Assembly (NCBI GenBank): GCA_009746045.1
Contig: RPFO01000418.1
Coordinates: forward strand, 144,501-208,500
Direction: 5' to 3'
From: Mesostigma viride
Taxonomy: Eukaryota > Streptophyta > Mesostigmatophyceae > Mesostigmatales > Mesostigmataceae
DNA: 64,000 nt
Shown here: piece by piece, positions 25,007 through 33,946 of the stretch
How positions within the stretch are numbered: position 1 is the first letter of the stretch
Layout of the letters: each line of letters opens with the position of its first letter
Translations under genes and position numbers: made by a program
The notes under the pieces: generated by a model
Told to the model about the DNA's origin: nothing
What the model saw: the letters and a program-made list of their open reading frames with translations, nothing else
Databases searched by the model: none

Positions 25007-26767
25007 CACCAAGATGGGAGCTTGTGGCCGTCGGCGAAGCGACTGGCCCTCCTGGTCCACGACACCGAGGCGGTGCTGGCCCGGGGACGTGCAAGCTACC
25101 ATGAGCTGGCCTCCCTACTGGGACGCTGGGTATGGATCCAGCTGCTGCGCAGGAGTCTGCTAAGCACCTGGTTCCACGCCTACAGGATGCTCCACCAAGT
25201 GCTGGCCCTCCGCAAGGGAGGACGCTTCCAACTCTGGGCAAGTGTGCGCCGGGAGCTCTGGGCGGCTGTCTGCCTGGCTCCCCTGGTGCATGCGCAGCGC
25301 AACCAGACGCTGGACACCACCGTCGTGGCCAGTGACGCGTCGAGCCGGGGCTCCGGTGTGGTGTACGCCCGTCTGGCAGAGGCAGACGTGAAGGCTTTGT
25401 CCAACTGCCGCGAGATGAAGGGGTGGAAGACTCTGTGTGTCGGGTCGGAAGAGGTCGGTGTGGAGCGAACGGGGGAGAGGGAACATCGGGCGGTGGCGAC
25501 CGCCCGCTGGCGTGTGGCGGTGAAACACCGGTGGAGGGACGCGGGGGCGCACATCAATGAGAAAGAGGCGCGCGCAGCCGTGCAGAGCCTGGAGTGGGGG
25601 CTGCGCACGCGGGCGCGGTGGGGGCGACGGCACGTACGGCTGGTGGATAACACCGCCGTTCTGGGCGCAGTGGTGAAGGGGCGGTCATCATCTTACCGCC
25701 TCAACACGTGGTGCCGCCGCGCTGCCGCCCTGGGCTGTGCCAGCAACACCAGGTACCACTGGGTGTACATCCGCTCGGAGCGAAACCCCGCTGACGCGCC
25801 CAGCCGGGGCCGGTGGGTGCGGGACCTTACCGCCGATGGCGATGTGGAGAGTAACCCGGGGCCGGGAGGGCGGCAGGAACTGCTGGAGAGCACCGTGCTG
25901 CCCGCGACCCTGCGCAGCTACCATCGCGCAGTGATCGCGTACCTCCTGTGGGCTGAGCCCTATGGTGCTGTACCGCCGGAGGAAGCGGAGAGCGTGTTCT
26001 GCGAGTGGCTCGTGTCTGTCTACGAGGATGGAGGGGGAGCAGGGCGTTCCATGTGCATGAGGGCGCTGTGTGGGCTGCAACTGTACTACCCCAGCCAAGT
26101 GCAGGGGTGGCGCGAGGCCCGCCGGCTCCTGTACGGGTGGCAGCGACGCGTGCAAACGCATAGCCCCAATCCGGTGCCGTGGGAGCTGCTCTACCTGGTG
26201 GTGCAGATCCTCCGCTGGCAGGGGGCGCCCATGGCAGCAGCCGTGTGCGTCATCACTTTCCAGCAATACCTGCGCATCGGGGAGGCCTTCAAGCTCCGAG
26301 TGGGGGACGTGGCGCTGCGCGGCGACCGTCGCCTGGGGCAGCGGGGACTGGGCGCGCTTCTTCTGCGGGATCCCAAGACAGCCAAGGGGGGTGCACAGGC
26401 GGTGGTGGTGCAGGACCCCCTCTCGCTGTACGTGCTCGAGCGCCTGTGCGCTGGGCGGGAGCCCGAGGAGCCCTTGTTTGGGAGCCTCAACTACAGCCAG
26501 TTCTCTCGTCGGTGGCACGCGGCGTGGGATGTTCTGGGCCTGCGGGGGATGTTTCCGCCCTACTCCATGCGACATGGTGGGGCAACGTACGACTACCTGC
26601 AGGGCGTTTCACTCCCAGACATCCAGAAGCGCGGGCGTTGGCGCCAGTTCAAGTCGGTGGACCACTACGTGGGCCTGCACCGTGCTCTAGCGGTGCAAGT
26701 GCCGCGGTGGGTGTGGTTGCTGGCTGAGGAGTTCCCCCCCGCTCAGTGGAGTTCACACTGGCAGTAG
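25007..26767 (+). CDS. Truncated ORF2: RNase H - 2A motif - tyrosine recombinase (element I)
   Basis: Open from HQDGSLWPSAKRLALLVHD, the distal reverse transcriptase region, to a TAG at 26765. RNase H motifs: VVASDASSRGSG (Asp), HINEKEARAAV (Glu), VRLVDNTAVLGAV (Asp), RSERNPADAPSRG (Asp). Then GDVESNPGP at 25838-25864, and a recombinase with QQYLRIGEAFKLRVGDV (Arg), RDPKTAKGG (Lys), YSMRHGGATYDYL (Arg), KRGRW and VDHYVGL (Tyr). The palm of the reverse transcriptase is missing. RNase H and recombinase could still be active if expressed. Confidence 0.85.
   Translation, partial: HQDGSLWPSAKRLALLVHDTEAVLARGRASYHELASLLGRWVWIQLLRRSLLSTWFHAYRMLHQVLALRKGGRFQLWASVRRELWAAVCLAPLVHAQRNQTLDTTVVASDASSRGSGVVYARLAEADVKALSNCREMKGWKTLCVGSEEVGVERTGEREHRAVATARWRVAVKHRWRDAGAHINEKEARAAVQSLEWGLRTRARWGRRHVRLVDNTAVLGAVVKGRSSSYRLNTWCRRAAALGCASNTRYHWVYIRSERNPADAPSRGRWVRDLTADGDVESNPGPGGRQELLESTVLPATLRSYHRAVIAYLLWAEPYGAVPPEEAESVFCEWLVSVYEDGGGAGRSMCMRALCGLQLYYPSQVQGWREARRLLYGWQRRVQTHSPNPVPWELLYLVVQILRWQGAPMAAAVCVITFQQYLRIGEAFKLRVGDVALRGDRRLGQRGLGALLLRDPKTAKGGAQAVVVQDPLSLYVLERLCAGREPEEPLFGSLNYSQFSRRWHAAWDVLGLRGMFPPYSMRHGGATYDYLQGVSLPDIQKRGRWRQFKSVDHYVGLHRALAVQVPRWVWLLAEEFPPAQWSSHWQ
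25838..25864 (+). other. 2A ribosome-skipping motif (GDVESNPGP) between RNase H and recombinase
   Basis: Matches the 2A core D-V/I-E-x-N-P-G-P with the common preceding Gly. Skipping would fall between the last Gly and Pro (about 25861/25862) and give a recombinase starting with Pro. Same motif in element III at 37901-37927, element II at 40437-40463 and element IV at 50663-50689 (minus). Confidence 0.8.
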
Positions 26768-26776
26768 CAAGTGTGG

Positions 26777-26820
26777 GATGCGCCTGCCCCGGTCTAGGCC
26801 GGGGGGCGCAGTATAAAACG
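26777..26820 (+). promoter_or_regulatory. GC-rich hairpin and TATA box after the recombinase
   Basis: GCGCCTGCCCCGG and CCGGGGGGCGC form a strong stem at 26780-26809, followed by GTATAAAACG (TATA box at 26812). The same pair follows the recombinase at 38848-38886 and 41379-41420. A promoter reading out through B1-A2 is plausible. Confidence 0.5.
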
Positions 26821-26843
26821 ATGCAGCTCCGTTGGAGGAGTCG

Positions 26844-27053
26844 GCAGGGCGCACTCCAGTGGACACGCTGGGGCCCTGCTGGTTTTGGGCGTCGCGCCAT
26901 CATCCTGATTTCCGGTTTGGCTCAACTTCGACCGTATCCTGCCTTGGACAGAGCCGGCGGGGCGCACTCTAGTGGATACACTAGGGCTCTGCGGGTACCT
27001 GCGTTGACAGGTGCAGGGGAGGCGCACTCTAGCAGCCACGCTAGGGCTTCCCC
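26844..27053 (+). repeat. Three tandem GCACTCYAG hairpins (element I)
   Basis: Hairpins at 26844-26879, 26949-26991 and 27016-27053. Each has an outer stem, a 5' bulge GCACT, an inner stem CCAG/CTGG or CTAG/CTAG, and a loop of eight bases. Outer stems differ in sequence but keep pairing (GCAGGGC/GCCCTGC; CAGAGCC/GGCTCTG; GGGGA/TCCCC). Same set in element III (38908-38943, 39013-39055, 39080-39117) and element II (41444-41479, 44858-44900, 44925-44962). Confidence 0.75.
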
Positions 27054-27101
27054 CTCTACAACCACTCCAGATGCGGCCGGGGACGGCCAGGTTGGAGATG
27101 C

Positions 27102-27255
27102 GGGTGTTATATGGTGGCAGCCGCCTGGGACTTGCGCACAATTTGCCAGTCTCTCGGTCTACCAAGGCCTGCAAGCGGCTTAAGCATATAATTTTGCAAT
27201 AAACAAGTTCTGGTGCCTTCTCAAACAAAGTGAACCTGAAAGCATGCACAGAGGA
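27102..27255 (+). repeat. B1 block of element I
   Basis: 154 bases from GGGTGTTATATGG to GCACAGAGGA, directly followed by A2. It contains AATAAA (27199) as a polyadenylation-type signal. B2 at 27780-27933 has the same length. Other B blocks: 39166-39319, 39844-39934 (cut), 45011-45164, 45689-45842. Confidence 0.85.
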
Positions 27256-27730
27256 TGGTTGATCTTACGATCTGGATTCCCTGATTTGCGACTAAGGGGA
27301 GCGGAGTGCGAGTCGGTGCCGCTGCCTCATGGCTGATCTGCGAGAAATGCTCCTGGAAAGGGTGAAAGTCCCTGCAAATGACCTCTGGACTGTTTCCAAG
27401 TACTTGGATGTAGTTCAAAGTACTTCATTGGTACTACAGGGTAGTACAATCTACTTCAAACTAGTTCAAACTAGCTCAGGCTAGTAAAGATTCGTTCAGG
27501 TGTAGCACAACCTGCCTAGGAGGTGGTATGACCACCTGGGTTGAAGTAGACAGTGACTAAACGTAGTACAATGTCGAAAGAATCAGTACAAATGGGTTCT
27601 TTGTAGTACAACTGTTCAGTGGCACCTGGGCGCCGCGCCAGTACTGTACCGGACTTGCATCCGTCACCGTGCGCATGCAATGCAGCCAATTTATTGAGGA
27701 AGACATGGCGGCGCATGCTTTATCAGTTTT

Positions 27731-27779
27731 CCCCACCCACCCACCCTCTTTTGTTTGTTTGTTTGTTTGTTGTCTCTGG
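27731..27779 (+). other. A2/B2 spacer with C-runs and TTTG repeats
   Basis: CCCCACCCACCCACCC then (TTTG)n. The minus strand reads GGGTGGGTGGGTGGGG, a four-run G-quadruplex motif. The same spacer occurs at 39795-39843 and 45640-45688, and a variant (CCCACCCAACCCACCC) in the non-coding family at 44643. Confidence 0.7.
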
Positions 27780-27933
27780 GGGTGTTATATGGTGGCAGCC
27801 GCCTGGGACTTGCGCACAATTTGCCAGTCTCTCGGTCTACCAAGGCCTGCAAGCGGCTTAAGCATATAATTTTGCAATAAACAAGTTCTGGTGCCTTCTC
27901 AAACAAAGTGAACCTGAAAGCATGCACAGAGGA

Positions 27934-29911
27934 AAGGACATGTGGTACCACCTCGACCGGCTCGGCGGCCGGCGGCAGCGCACCCCGGTGGAGCACACGG
28001 GGGACGGCACGGCGCCGGTCAGCCTTGACCGCTGGTTGGCCCACAATGTTTCCTTGACCGGTGGGGCTCGCGCCCCCCCCCCCGCCGCTTCACCCCGAGA
28101 CGGCCGCCCGCCTCGGGGTTGCCGGACCCCCGCCGCCGCCAGCGCCCCCCTCCTCGGCCGCGGACTACCAAGTCCCCGCCTTGCAGGAGGGCTGCCTTGC
28201 CACTGACGACGTCGTCCACCCCTTCACTTTGAAGGAATTGGACGGCGCCCTTGCTCGCCTGCGGTACGATGCGGCGGTCGGTGCCGACCACCTTTCTGCT
28301 GAGCTGCTGAAGACCCCTGATCCGGCGGTTAGGGATCTTCTGCTGGCGTTCTGCAACCGTGTCCTGCTTTCTGACGAGCCTCCGCCTGCTGAGTGGCAGA
28401 CGGCCATCCGCGTCATGCTGTACAAGAAGGGCTCTGCTGCTGACCCCGGTAACTTCCGGGGTGTCTGCCTCCAGAGCGCCGCGCTGAAGGTCTTCATGCG
28501 CATGATGCTGCACAGGCTCCGCGCCGCGCTGGACCCACACCTGGGTGAGTCGCAGATGGGTTTCCGTCGTGGTCGTAACACTGTCATGGCTGTGTTTGTC
28601 GCGCGCCGGTTGATGGAGGAGGTGCGTCGCCTCACCCCTGACAGTTTGCCGCTGGTCTTCATTTTTGTTGACTATATCAAGGCCTTTGACACGGTCCTCT
28701 GGGAGGCTCTTTGGGCCATCCTAGCTCTGGATCGAGTGCCACCTGCGTTTATTGCTGCCATCCGCCGACTGTATGAGGGCTCACAGGCAGTAGTGCGGAC
28801 TGCGGAAGGCACCACCCCACCATTCCCCCTTCACCACGGGGTGTGGCAAGGTTGTGTGTCCTGTCCCCATACCTGTTAATTATTGTCGTGGATCACGTCA
28901 TGCGCCGAGCACGTGCGCGCTTTACTGCTCTTAAGGGGTTCGAGCCAGGCTTGGACATCCTTAACGAGAAAGAGCACGGCGGGGTTGAACCTGGCTACCG
29001 CCTGGCCGACCTGATTTATGCGGATGACACCACCCTCATTGCGCGCCCTGACACCACCCTGCCGCGCGCACATTCAGACCTGGCTGGACTGTCTGGGCCT
29101 GGAGGCGAGGGCGGTGGGGTTGGAGATTAGTGTCAAAACTGAGGCGATGGTGATTGGGCCCTCCAGTACCCCGCCGCTGCCGCGCCTGCTCGACGGGTCG
29201 ACGGTCCCGTTCCGCGATCGCTTCAAACTGTTGGGGAGCATGCTCCCCGACACCGCCGACGATGTGGACACCCGCATCGGCCTGGCCTGGGCTACTAGGC
29301 TTCATTCGCTCAACACCTACTGGCGCTCGCAGGGCCTGGGCGAGCACCGCAAGCGCATGCTCTTCAAGGTCCTCGTCCTCACGGTGCTCACGTATGGGGC
29401 CGAGGCCTGGACACTCACACCCACACTGGCAGCTAGGCTAGACGGCACAGTTTACAGGATGCTCCGACAGGTCCTGAACGTAGGGTTCTCAAAGCGCCCA
29501 TCATCAGAGTCTTTGTATCAGGGCATGCCTCGTATTTCGGACGAGATTAGACAGCGTAGGATAGCATTTGTAGGACACCTTGCTCGCACCAGCCAGGTCG
29601 ACACCGTTCCTTGGTCTGGCAGGCCCCCAGCGGCTTGGCCAGCCAGGGCGGCACATTCTGACCTGGCCTGGCCCCAAGGGCATTCCCAAAAGGGTAGGGA
29701 AACATGTCACGAACTACGTACAGGTATTGCTGGATGACCTACTGGTCCCAGCCCAGTTTGAATACCGCATCCACTCTTTGGACTGCCATGCAGAACTCTT
29801 TGGACTGCCATGCAGAACAAGACGCGGTGGAAGAAGATTGTCAAGGCTCACACGCCCGACCCTGTGGGCAAGCCACCTGCCCCCAAGCGGAGGAGGCGTT
29901 TTGATGAGTAG
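27934..29911 (+). pseudogene. LINE EN-RT ORF, reverse transcriptase and C-terminal part
   Basis: Resumes at KDMWYHLDRLGGRRQR. After a frame change at a C-run near 28071 it gives fingers/palm motifs: ADHLSAELLKTPDPAV, WQTAIRVMLYKKGSAADPGN (motif 0/1), FRGVCLQSAALKVF, GFRRGRNTVMAVF, FIFVDYIKAFDTVLW (motif A), HHGVWQGCV (motif B, usually GVRQGC). After a shift near 28858 comes LADLIYADDTTLIAR (motif C, YADD). A third shift near 29060 precedes KLLGSMLPDTADDVDTRIG and a thumb/C-terminal domain (LTYGAEAWTLTPTLAARLDG, RRIAFVGHLAR). It ends at TAG 29909 after a basic tail (PAPKRRRRFDE). Catalytic Asp residues are intact but frameshifts make it a pseudogene as read. Confidence 0.85.
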
Positions 29912-30013
29912 GGTAGTTAGGATTTTTCTAGACTAGCTAGATTAGCGTTAGGTTAGTCCGATTACGCGGCTCTCCCCACTCCACCACCCATCAAGGAATA
30001 TGTGCTACATGAT

Positions 30014-30052
30014 CTCCCAACGGAGGCATGTTATAATTTAATTTAATTTAAT
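30014..30052 (+). other. LINE 3'-end hairpin and AATTT tail
   Basis: CTCC-CAAC-GGAG at 30014-30025, then TATAATTTAATTTAATTTAA up to the target duplication. TGTGCTAC lies 10 bases upstream, as at 10653. Confidence 0.6.
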
Positions 30053-31262
30053 TTTGCACATGCAATTGTTATCCATGGGATTTATGTAATGAAATGTAAT
30101 GAAATGTAATGAAATGGATGGGTCATGGAAGGGTTACCTAGATGCTCATGACACCGTGGCACCGTGGCATCGTGCCACCGTGCCACCGTGCCACCGTGCC
30201 ACCGTGCCACCGTGCCACCGTGCCACCGTGCCACCGTGCCACCGTGCCACCGTTGCACCTCAAATTGCATATAAACACACACCTTTGCACATGCAATTGT
30301 TATCCATGGGATTTATGTAGGTAATTGGGTCATGCAAGGGTTACCTAGATGCTCATGACACCGTGGCACCGTGGCATCGTGCACCGTGCCACCATGCCAC
30401 TGTGCCACCTCAAAAGTTGCATGTAAACACACATATTTGCACATACAGTGGTTATCTTTTGGGATTTATTATGTAGGTGGATGGGTCATGGAACCGTGCC
30501 ACCGTGCCACCGTGCCACCGTGCCACCGTGCCACCGTGCCACCGTACCACCGTGCCACCGTGCCACCGTGCCACCATGCCACCGTGCCACCGTGCCACCG
30601 TGCCACCGTGCCACCGCGCCATTTTGCCACCTCAAAAGTTGCATATACACACACCTTTGCACATACAATGGTTATCCATTGGGATTTATCAAGGGTAATG
30701 GGTCATGCAAGGGTTACCTAGACATGCTCATGACACCGTGGCATCGTGGCACCGTGCCACCGTGCCACCGTGCCACCGTGCCACCGTGCCACCGTGCCAC
30801 CGTACCAACGTGCCACCGTGCCACCGTGCCACCGTGCCACCGTGCCACCGTGCCACCGTGCCACCGTGCCACCGTGCCACCGTGCCACCGTTGCACCTCA
30901 AATTGCATATAAACACACACCTTTGCACATGCAATTTTTATCCATGGGATTTATGTAGGTAATTGGGTCATGCAAGGGTTACCTAGATGCTCATGACACC
31001 GTGGCACCGTGGCATCGTGCCACCGTGCCACCGTGCCACTGTGCCACCTCAAAAGTTGCATATAAACACACATATTTGCACATACAGTGGTTATATATTG
31101 GGAATTTATAAAGGGTAATGGGTCATGCAAGGGTTACCTAGACATGCTCATGACACCGTGGCATTGTGGCATCGTGCCACCGTGCCACCGTGCCACCGTG
31201 CCACCGTGCCACCGTGCTACCTCAAAAATTGCATATAAACACACATCTTTGCACGTGCATTG
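30053..31262 (+). repeat. Composite GTGCCACC minisatellite (higher-order repeat)
   Basis: About six long units, each with GGGTTACCTAGATGCTCATG, a variable (GTGCCACC)n run of 3 to 17 octamers, CTCAAATTGCATATAAACAC and TTTGCACATRCAATTGGTTAT. Octamer variants include GTACCACC, ATGCCACC and GTACCAAC. All frames through it are repeat artefacts. Confidence 0.95.
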
Positions 31263-31388
31263 GTTATCATGGGGTATATTGCATGCATCAACCAAAATAA
31301 TCACATGTCATTGAATCACATACTGAACGTAAAGCCATTTCCGTGTAAAACATGGCCACTAGCAAACACATGTATCTCATGCCCATCA
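31263..31388. other. Unassigned flank of element II
   Basis: Unique sequence without gene signal. It should be continuous with 45843 if element II inserted cleanly (..CATGCCCATCA / TTATGCAACATG..). Confidence 0.4.
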
Positions 31389-31784
31389 TGGTTGATCTTA
31401 CGATCTGGATTCCCTGATTTGCGACTAAGGGGAGCGGAGTGCGAGTCGGTGCCGCTGCCTCATGGCTGATCTGCAAACTAGAGTTCAAACTAGCTCAGGC
31501 TAGTAAAGATTCGTTCAGGTGTAGCACAACCTGCCTAGGAGGTGGTATGACCACCTGGGTTGAAGTAGACAGTGACTAAACGTAGTACAATGTCGAAAGA
31601 ATCAGTACAAATGGGTTCTTTGTAGTACAACTGTTCAGTGGCACCTGGGCGCCGCGCCAGTACTGTACCGGACTTGCATCCGTCACCGTGCGCATGCAAT
31701 GCAGCCAATTTATTGAGGAAGACATGGCGGCGCATGCTTTATCAGTTTTTTTGCAAAATTATAATATATTATATAATAGGCTTG

Positions 31785-33380
31785 CTGCTCATGGTCCGGC
31801 TCGTGGAAGGCCTGAACTGGATGTGGGGGGGGACACGGGAACCGCCTGTGGGGGCTGCCGGGTGTGGGGCGGGGCCAGCAATGGCCACGCCTGCCGGCGG
31901 GCCCCCAGGGCGCGGCACTAGCGGGGCGACGGCAACGGCTCCCTGCACCGCTGCCCAGCAGGCGGCCCTACAAGGGCTGGAGATTGCCGCCCAGGTCCAT
32001 GAGCGCCGGCTGAGAGCCGTAGCGGCAGAGGACCTGGTGCATGACGTTGAGTCTGGGCCCTATGGGCCCGACGGGCAATATGAAATGATTGTCCCAGAGA
32101 GACTTGCGCTGCCCGCGGGCGGAGTGGCGGGCAGCGTGCCGCTGATGGACTGCCTCCCCCCCCAGTGGAGGGAGGTATATGGCAACATAAAAAATATTTT
32201 GAGGGAGGAGGAGGTAGTGCAGCCAGGGCGTCGACGGCGAGTGACGCATGGCTGTGCGAGCGACACGGAGTACGCGCGCCTGAGCGTGCGGCTGGCGGAG
32301 ACCGGGATGACAGAGTATAGCGAGGAGGAGCCCCCGGTCACCAACGGCCTGTTTGGCGTGCCCAAGCGCGATCCAGGGGTGGTGGACCCGTCAGCCCAGC
32401 GCCAGCGACTCATCTGCAACATGGTGCAGAGCAACGACAAGTTCCTCACCCCTGGCGGCTGTTACCTGCCAGATGTGGGGGCAGTGGCCGAGATGGCAGG
32501 TGGCGCGCCCAGCTACTCGAGCAAAACGGACCTGGAGACGTACTACTACCGCTTCTCCGTGCCAACGGAGTGGCGGGAGTGGTTCGCGCTGCCCCCAGTC
32601 TGGTCGGACGAGGTCGGCCAGCCCGGGGAGCGCCGCCGGCTCTATCCCAGGTTCCGTGTTCTGGTGATGGGGTGGTCTCACTCGGTCCTGCTGGCGCAGG
32701 TGGCGCACATGCAGACCCTGTTCGGGCCGGGGAAGCTGAACCCCGGGCTGAGTGTGAGCGTCCCGATGCATCAGCTCGGGGTGCGCACAGTGCGTGAGGG
32801 AGGACGGGAGTGGATGGAGTTGGTGGGGGCCGCCGAACTTGACTGGCAGCTGCTGCCCGAGGACCCTCCTCGGCCAGCGCAGTTGGTCATGATCGACGAC
32901 CTGGGCACCACACACGCGCGCAGCGCAGCGGAGGCGAACGCGCTGCTGGACCGCGCATGCACCGAGTGCTACGCGCCAGCTGGCCTGGTGGTGAATGAGA
33001 AAAAGGTCGAGCGGGCGCGGGAAGGTCAAGCTGTTGAGATCCTGGGCATCGAGTTTCACCAAGATGGGAGCTTGTGGCCGTCGGCGAAGCGACTGGCCCT
33101 CCTGGTCCACGACACCGAGGCGGTGCTGGCCCGGGGACGTGCAAGCTACCATGAGCTGGCCTCCCTACTGGGACGCTGGGTATGGATCCAGCTGCTGCGC
33201 AGGAGTCTGCTAAGCACCTGGTTCCACGCCTACAGGATGCTCCACCAAGTGCTGGCCCTCCGCAAGGGAGGACGCTTCCAACTCTGGGCAAGTGTGCGCC
33301 GGGAGCTCTGGGCGGCTGTCTGCCTGGCTCCCCTGGTGCATGCGCAGCGCAACCAGACGCTGGACACCACCGTCGTGGCC
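31785..33380 (+). pseudogene. ORF2 part 1 of element II: reverse transcriptase and start of RNase H
   Basis: Open frame from LLMVRLVEGLNWMWGGTREP through TAAQQAALQGLEIAAQVHER, LPAGGVAGSVPLMDCLPPQW, TNGLFGVPKRDPGVVDPSAQ, QRLICNMVQSNDKF, YSSKTDLETYYYRF (motif A Asp), FRVLVMGWSHSVLLAQ (motif B region), LVMIDDLGTTHARS (motif C, MIDD in place of YxDD), and LGIEFHQDGSLWP. It is cut in DTTVVA, before the first RNase H Asp, by element III and resumes at 39935 after loss of 5 bases (AGTGA). Confidence 0.85.
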
Positions 33381-33946
33381 TGGTTGATCTTACGATCTGG
33401 ATTCCCTGATTTGCGACTAAGGGGAGCGGAGTGCGAGTCGGTGCCGCTGCCTCATGGCTGATCTGCGAGAAATGCTCCTGGAAAGGGTGAAAGTCCCTGC
33501 AAATGACCTCTGGACTGTTTCCAAGTACTTGGATGTAGTTCAAAGTACTTCATTGGTACTACAGGGTAGTACAATCTACTTCAAACTAGTTCAAACTAGC
33601 TCAGGCTAGTAAAGATTCGTTCAGGTGTAGCACAACCTGCCTAGGAGGTGGTATGACCACCTGGGTTGAAGTAGACAGTGACTAAACGTAGTACAATGTC
33701 GAAAGAATCAGTACAAGTGGGTTCTTTGTAGTACAACTGGTCAGTGGCACCTAGGCGCCGCGCCAGTACTGTACCGGACTTGCATTCGTCACCGTGCGCA
33801 TGCAATGCAGCCAATTTATTGAGGAAGACATGGCGGCGCATGCTTTATCAGTTTTCAAATTCGTTTTTCGGTTTTCTAAGCCATCTTTTGGCCGTTTTAC
33901 CTCGGAATAGATCCGTTTTAAAGCTAACGACTTCCTCTTTACGATT

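Larger units (their letters stand above)
24532..27933 (+). mobile_element. Ngaro/PAT-like element I (internally deleted), split direct repeats
   Basis: A1 24532-25006, truncated ORF2 25007-26767, B1 27102-27255, A2 27256-27730, spacer 27731-27779, B2 27780-27933. It starts TGGTTGATCTTACGATCTGG and ends CATGCACAGAGGA. LINE codons on each side join with no duplication or loss. ORF1 and most of the reverse transcriptase are deleted through a TTTCACC junction at 25007, so the copy is non-autonomous. Confidence 0.9.
15904..30052 (+). mobile_element. LINE (RTE-like size, single EN-RT ORF) split by two nested elements, 9-bp TSD
   Basis: TTTGCACAT at 15895-15903 and 30053-30061 bounds the element, and the flanks rejoin into a normal minisatellite unit. 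Removing 16645-23797 and 24532-27933 leaves about 3.6 kb: an endonuclease N-part (16012-16644), endonuclease C-part (23802-24531), reverse transcriptase (27934-29911), a 140-base 3' UTR, a CTCC-CAAC-GGAG hairpin (30014-30025) and an AATTT repeat tail. Short 3' UTR, single ORF and microsatellite tail suggest the RTE side of the LINE tree; the clade is inference. Confidence 0.85.

Noticed and set aside
24532-27933. Terminal repeats read as LTRs of a Gypsy or Copia element
   Set aside because: There is no protease or DDE integrase, the repeats are split (A1 and A2-B2) rather than complete at both ends, there is no target duplication, and ORF2 ends in a tyrosine recombinase.
30142-30962. Regular spaced repeats considered as a CRISPR array
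   Set aside because: Repeats are contiguous octamers without unique spacers, in a eukaryotic context. They form a minisatellite, and the frames through it are repeat products.
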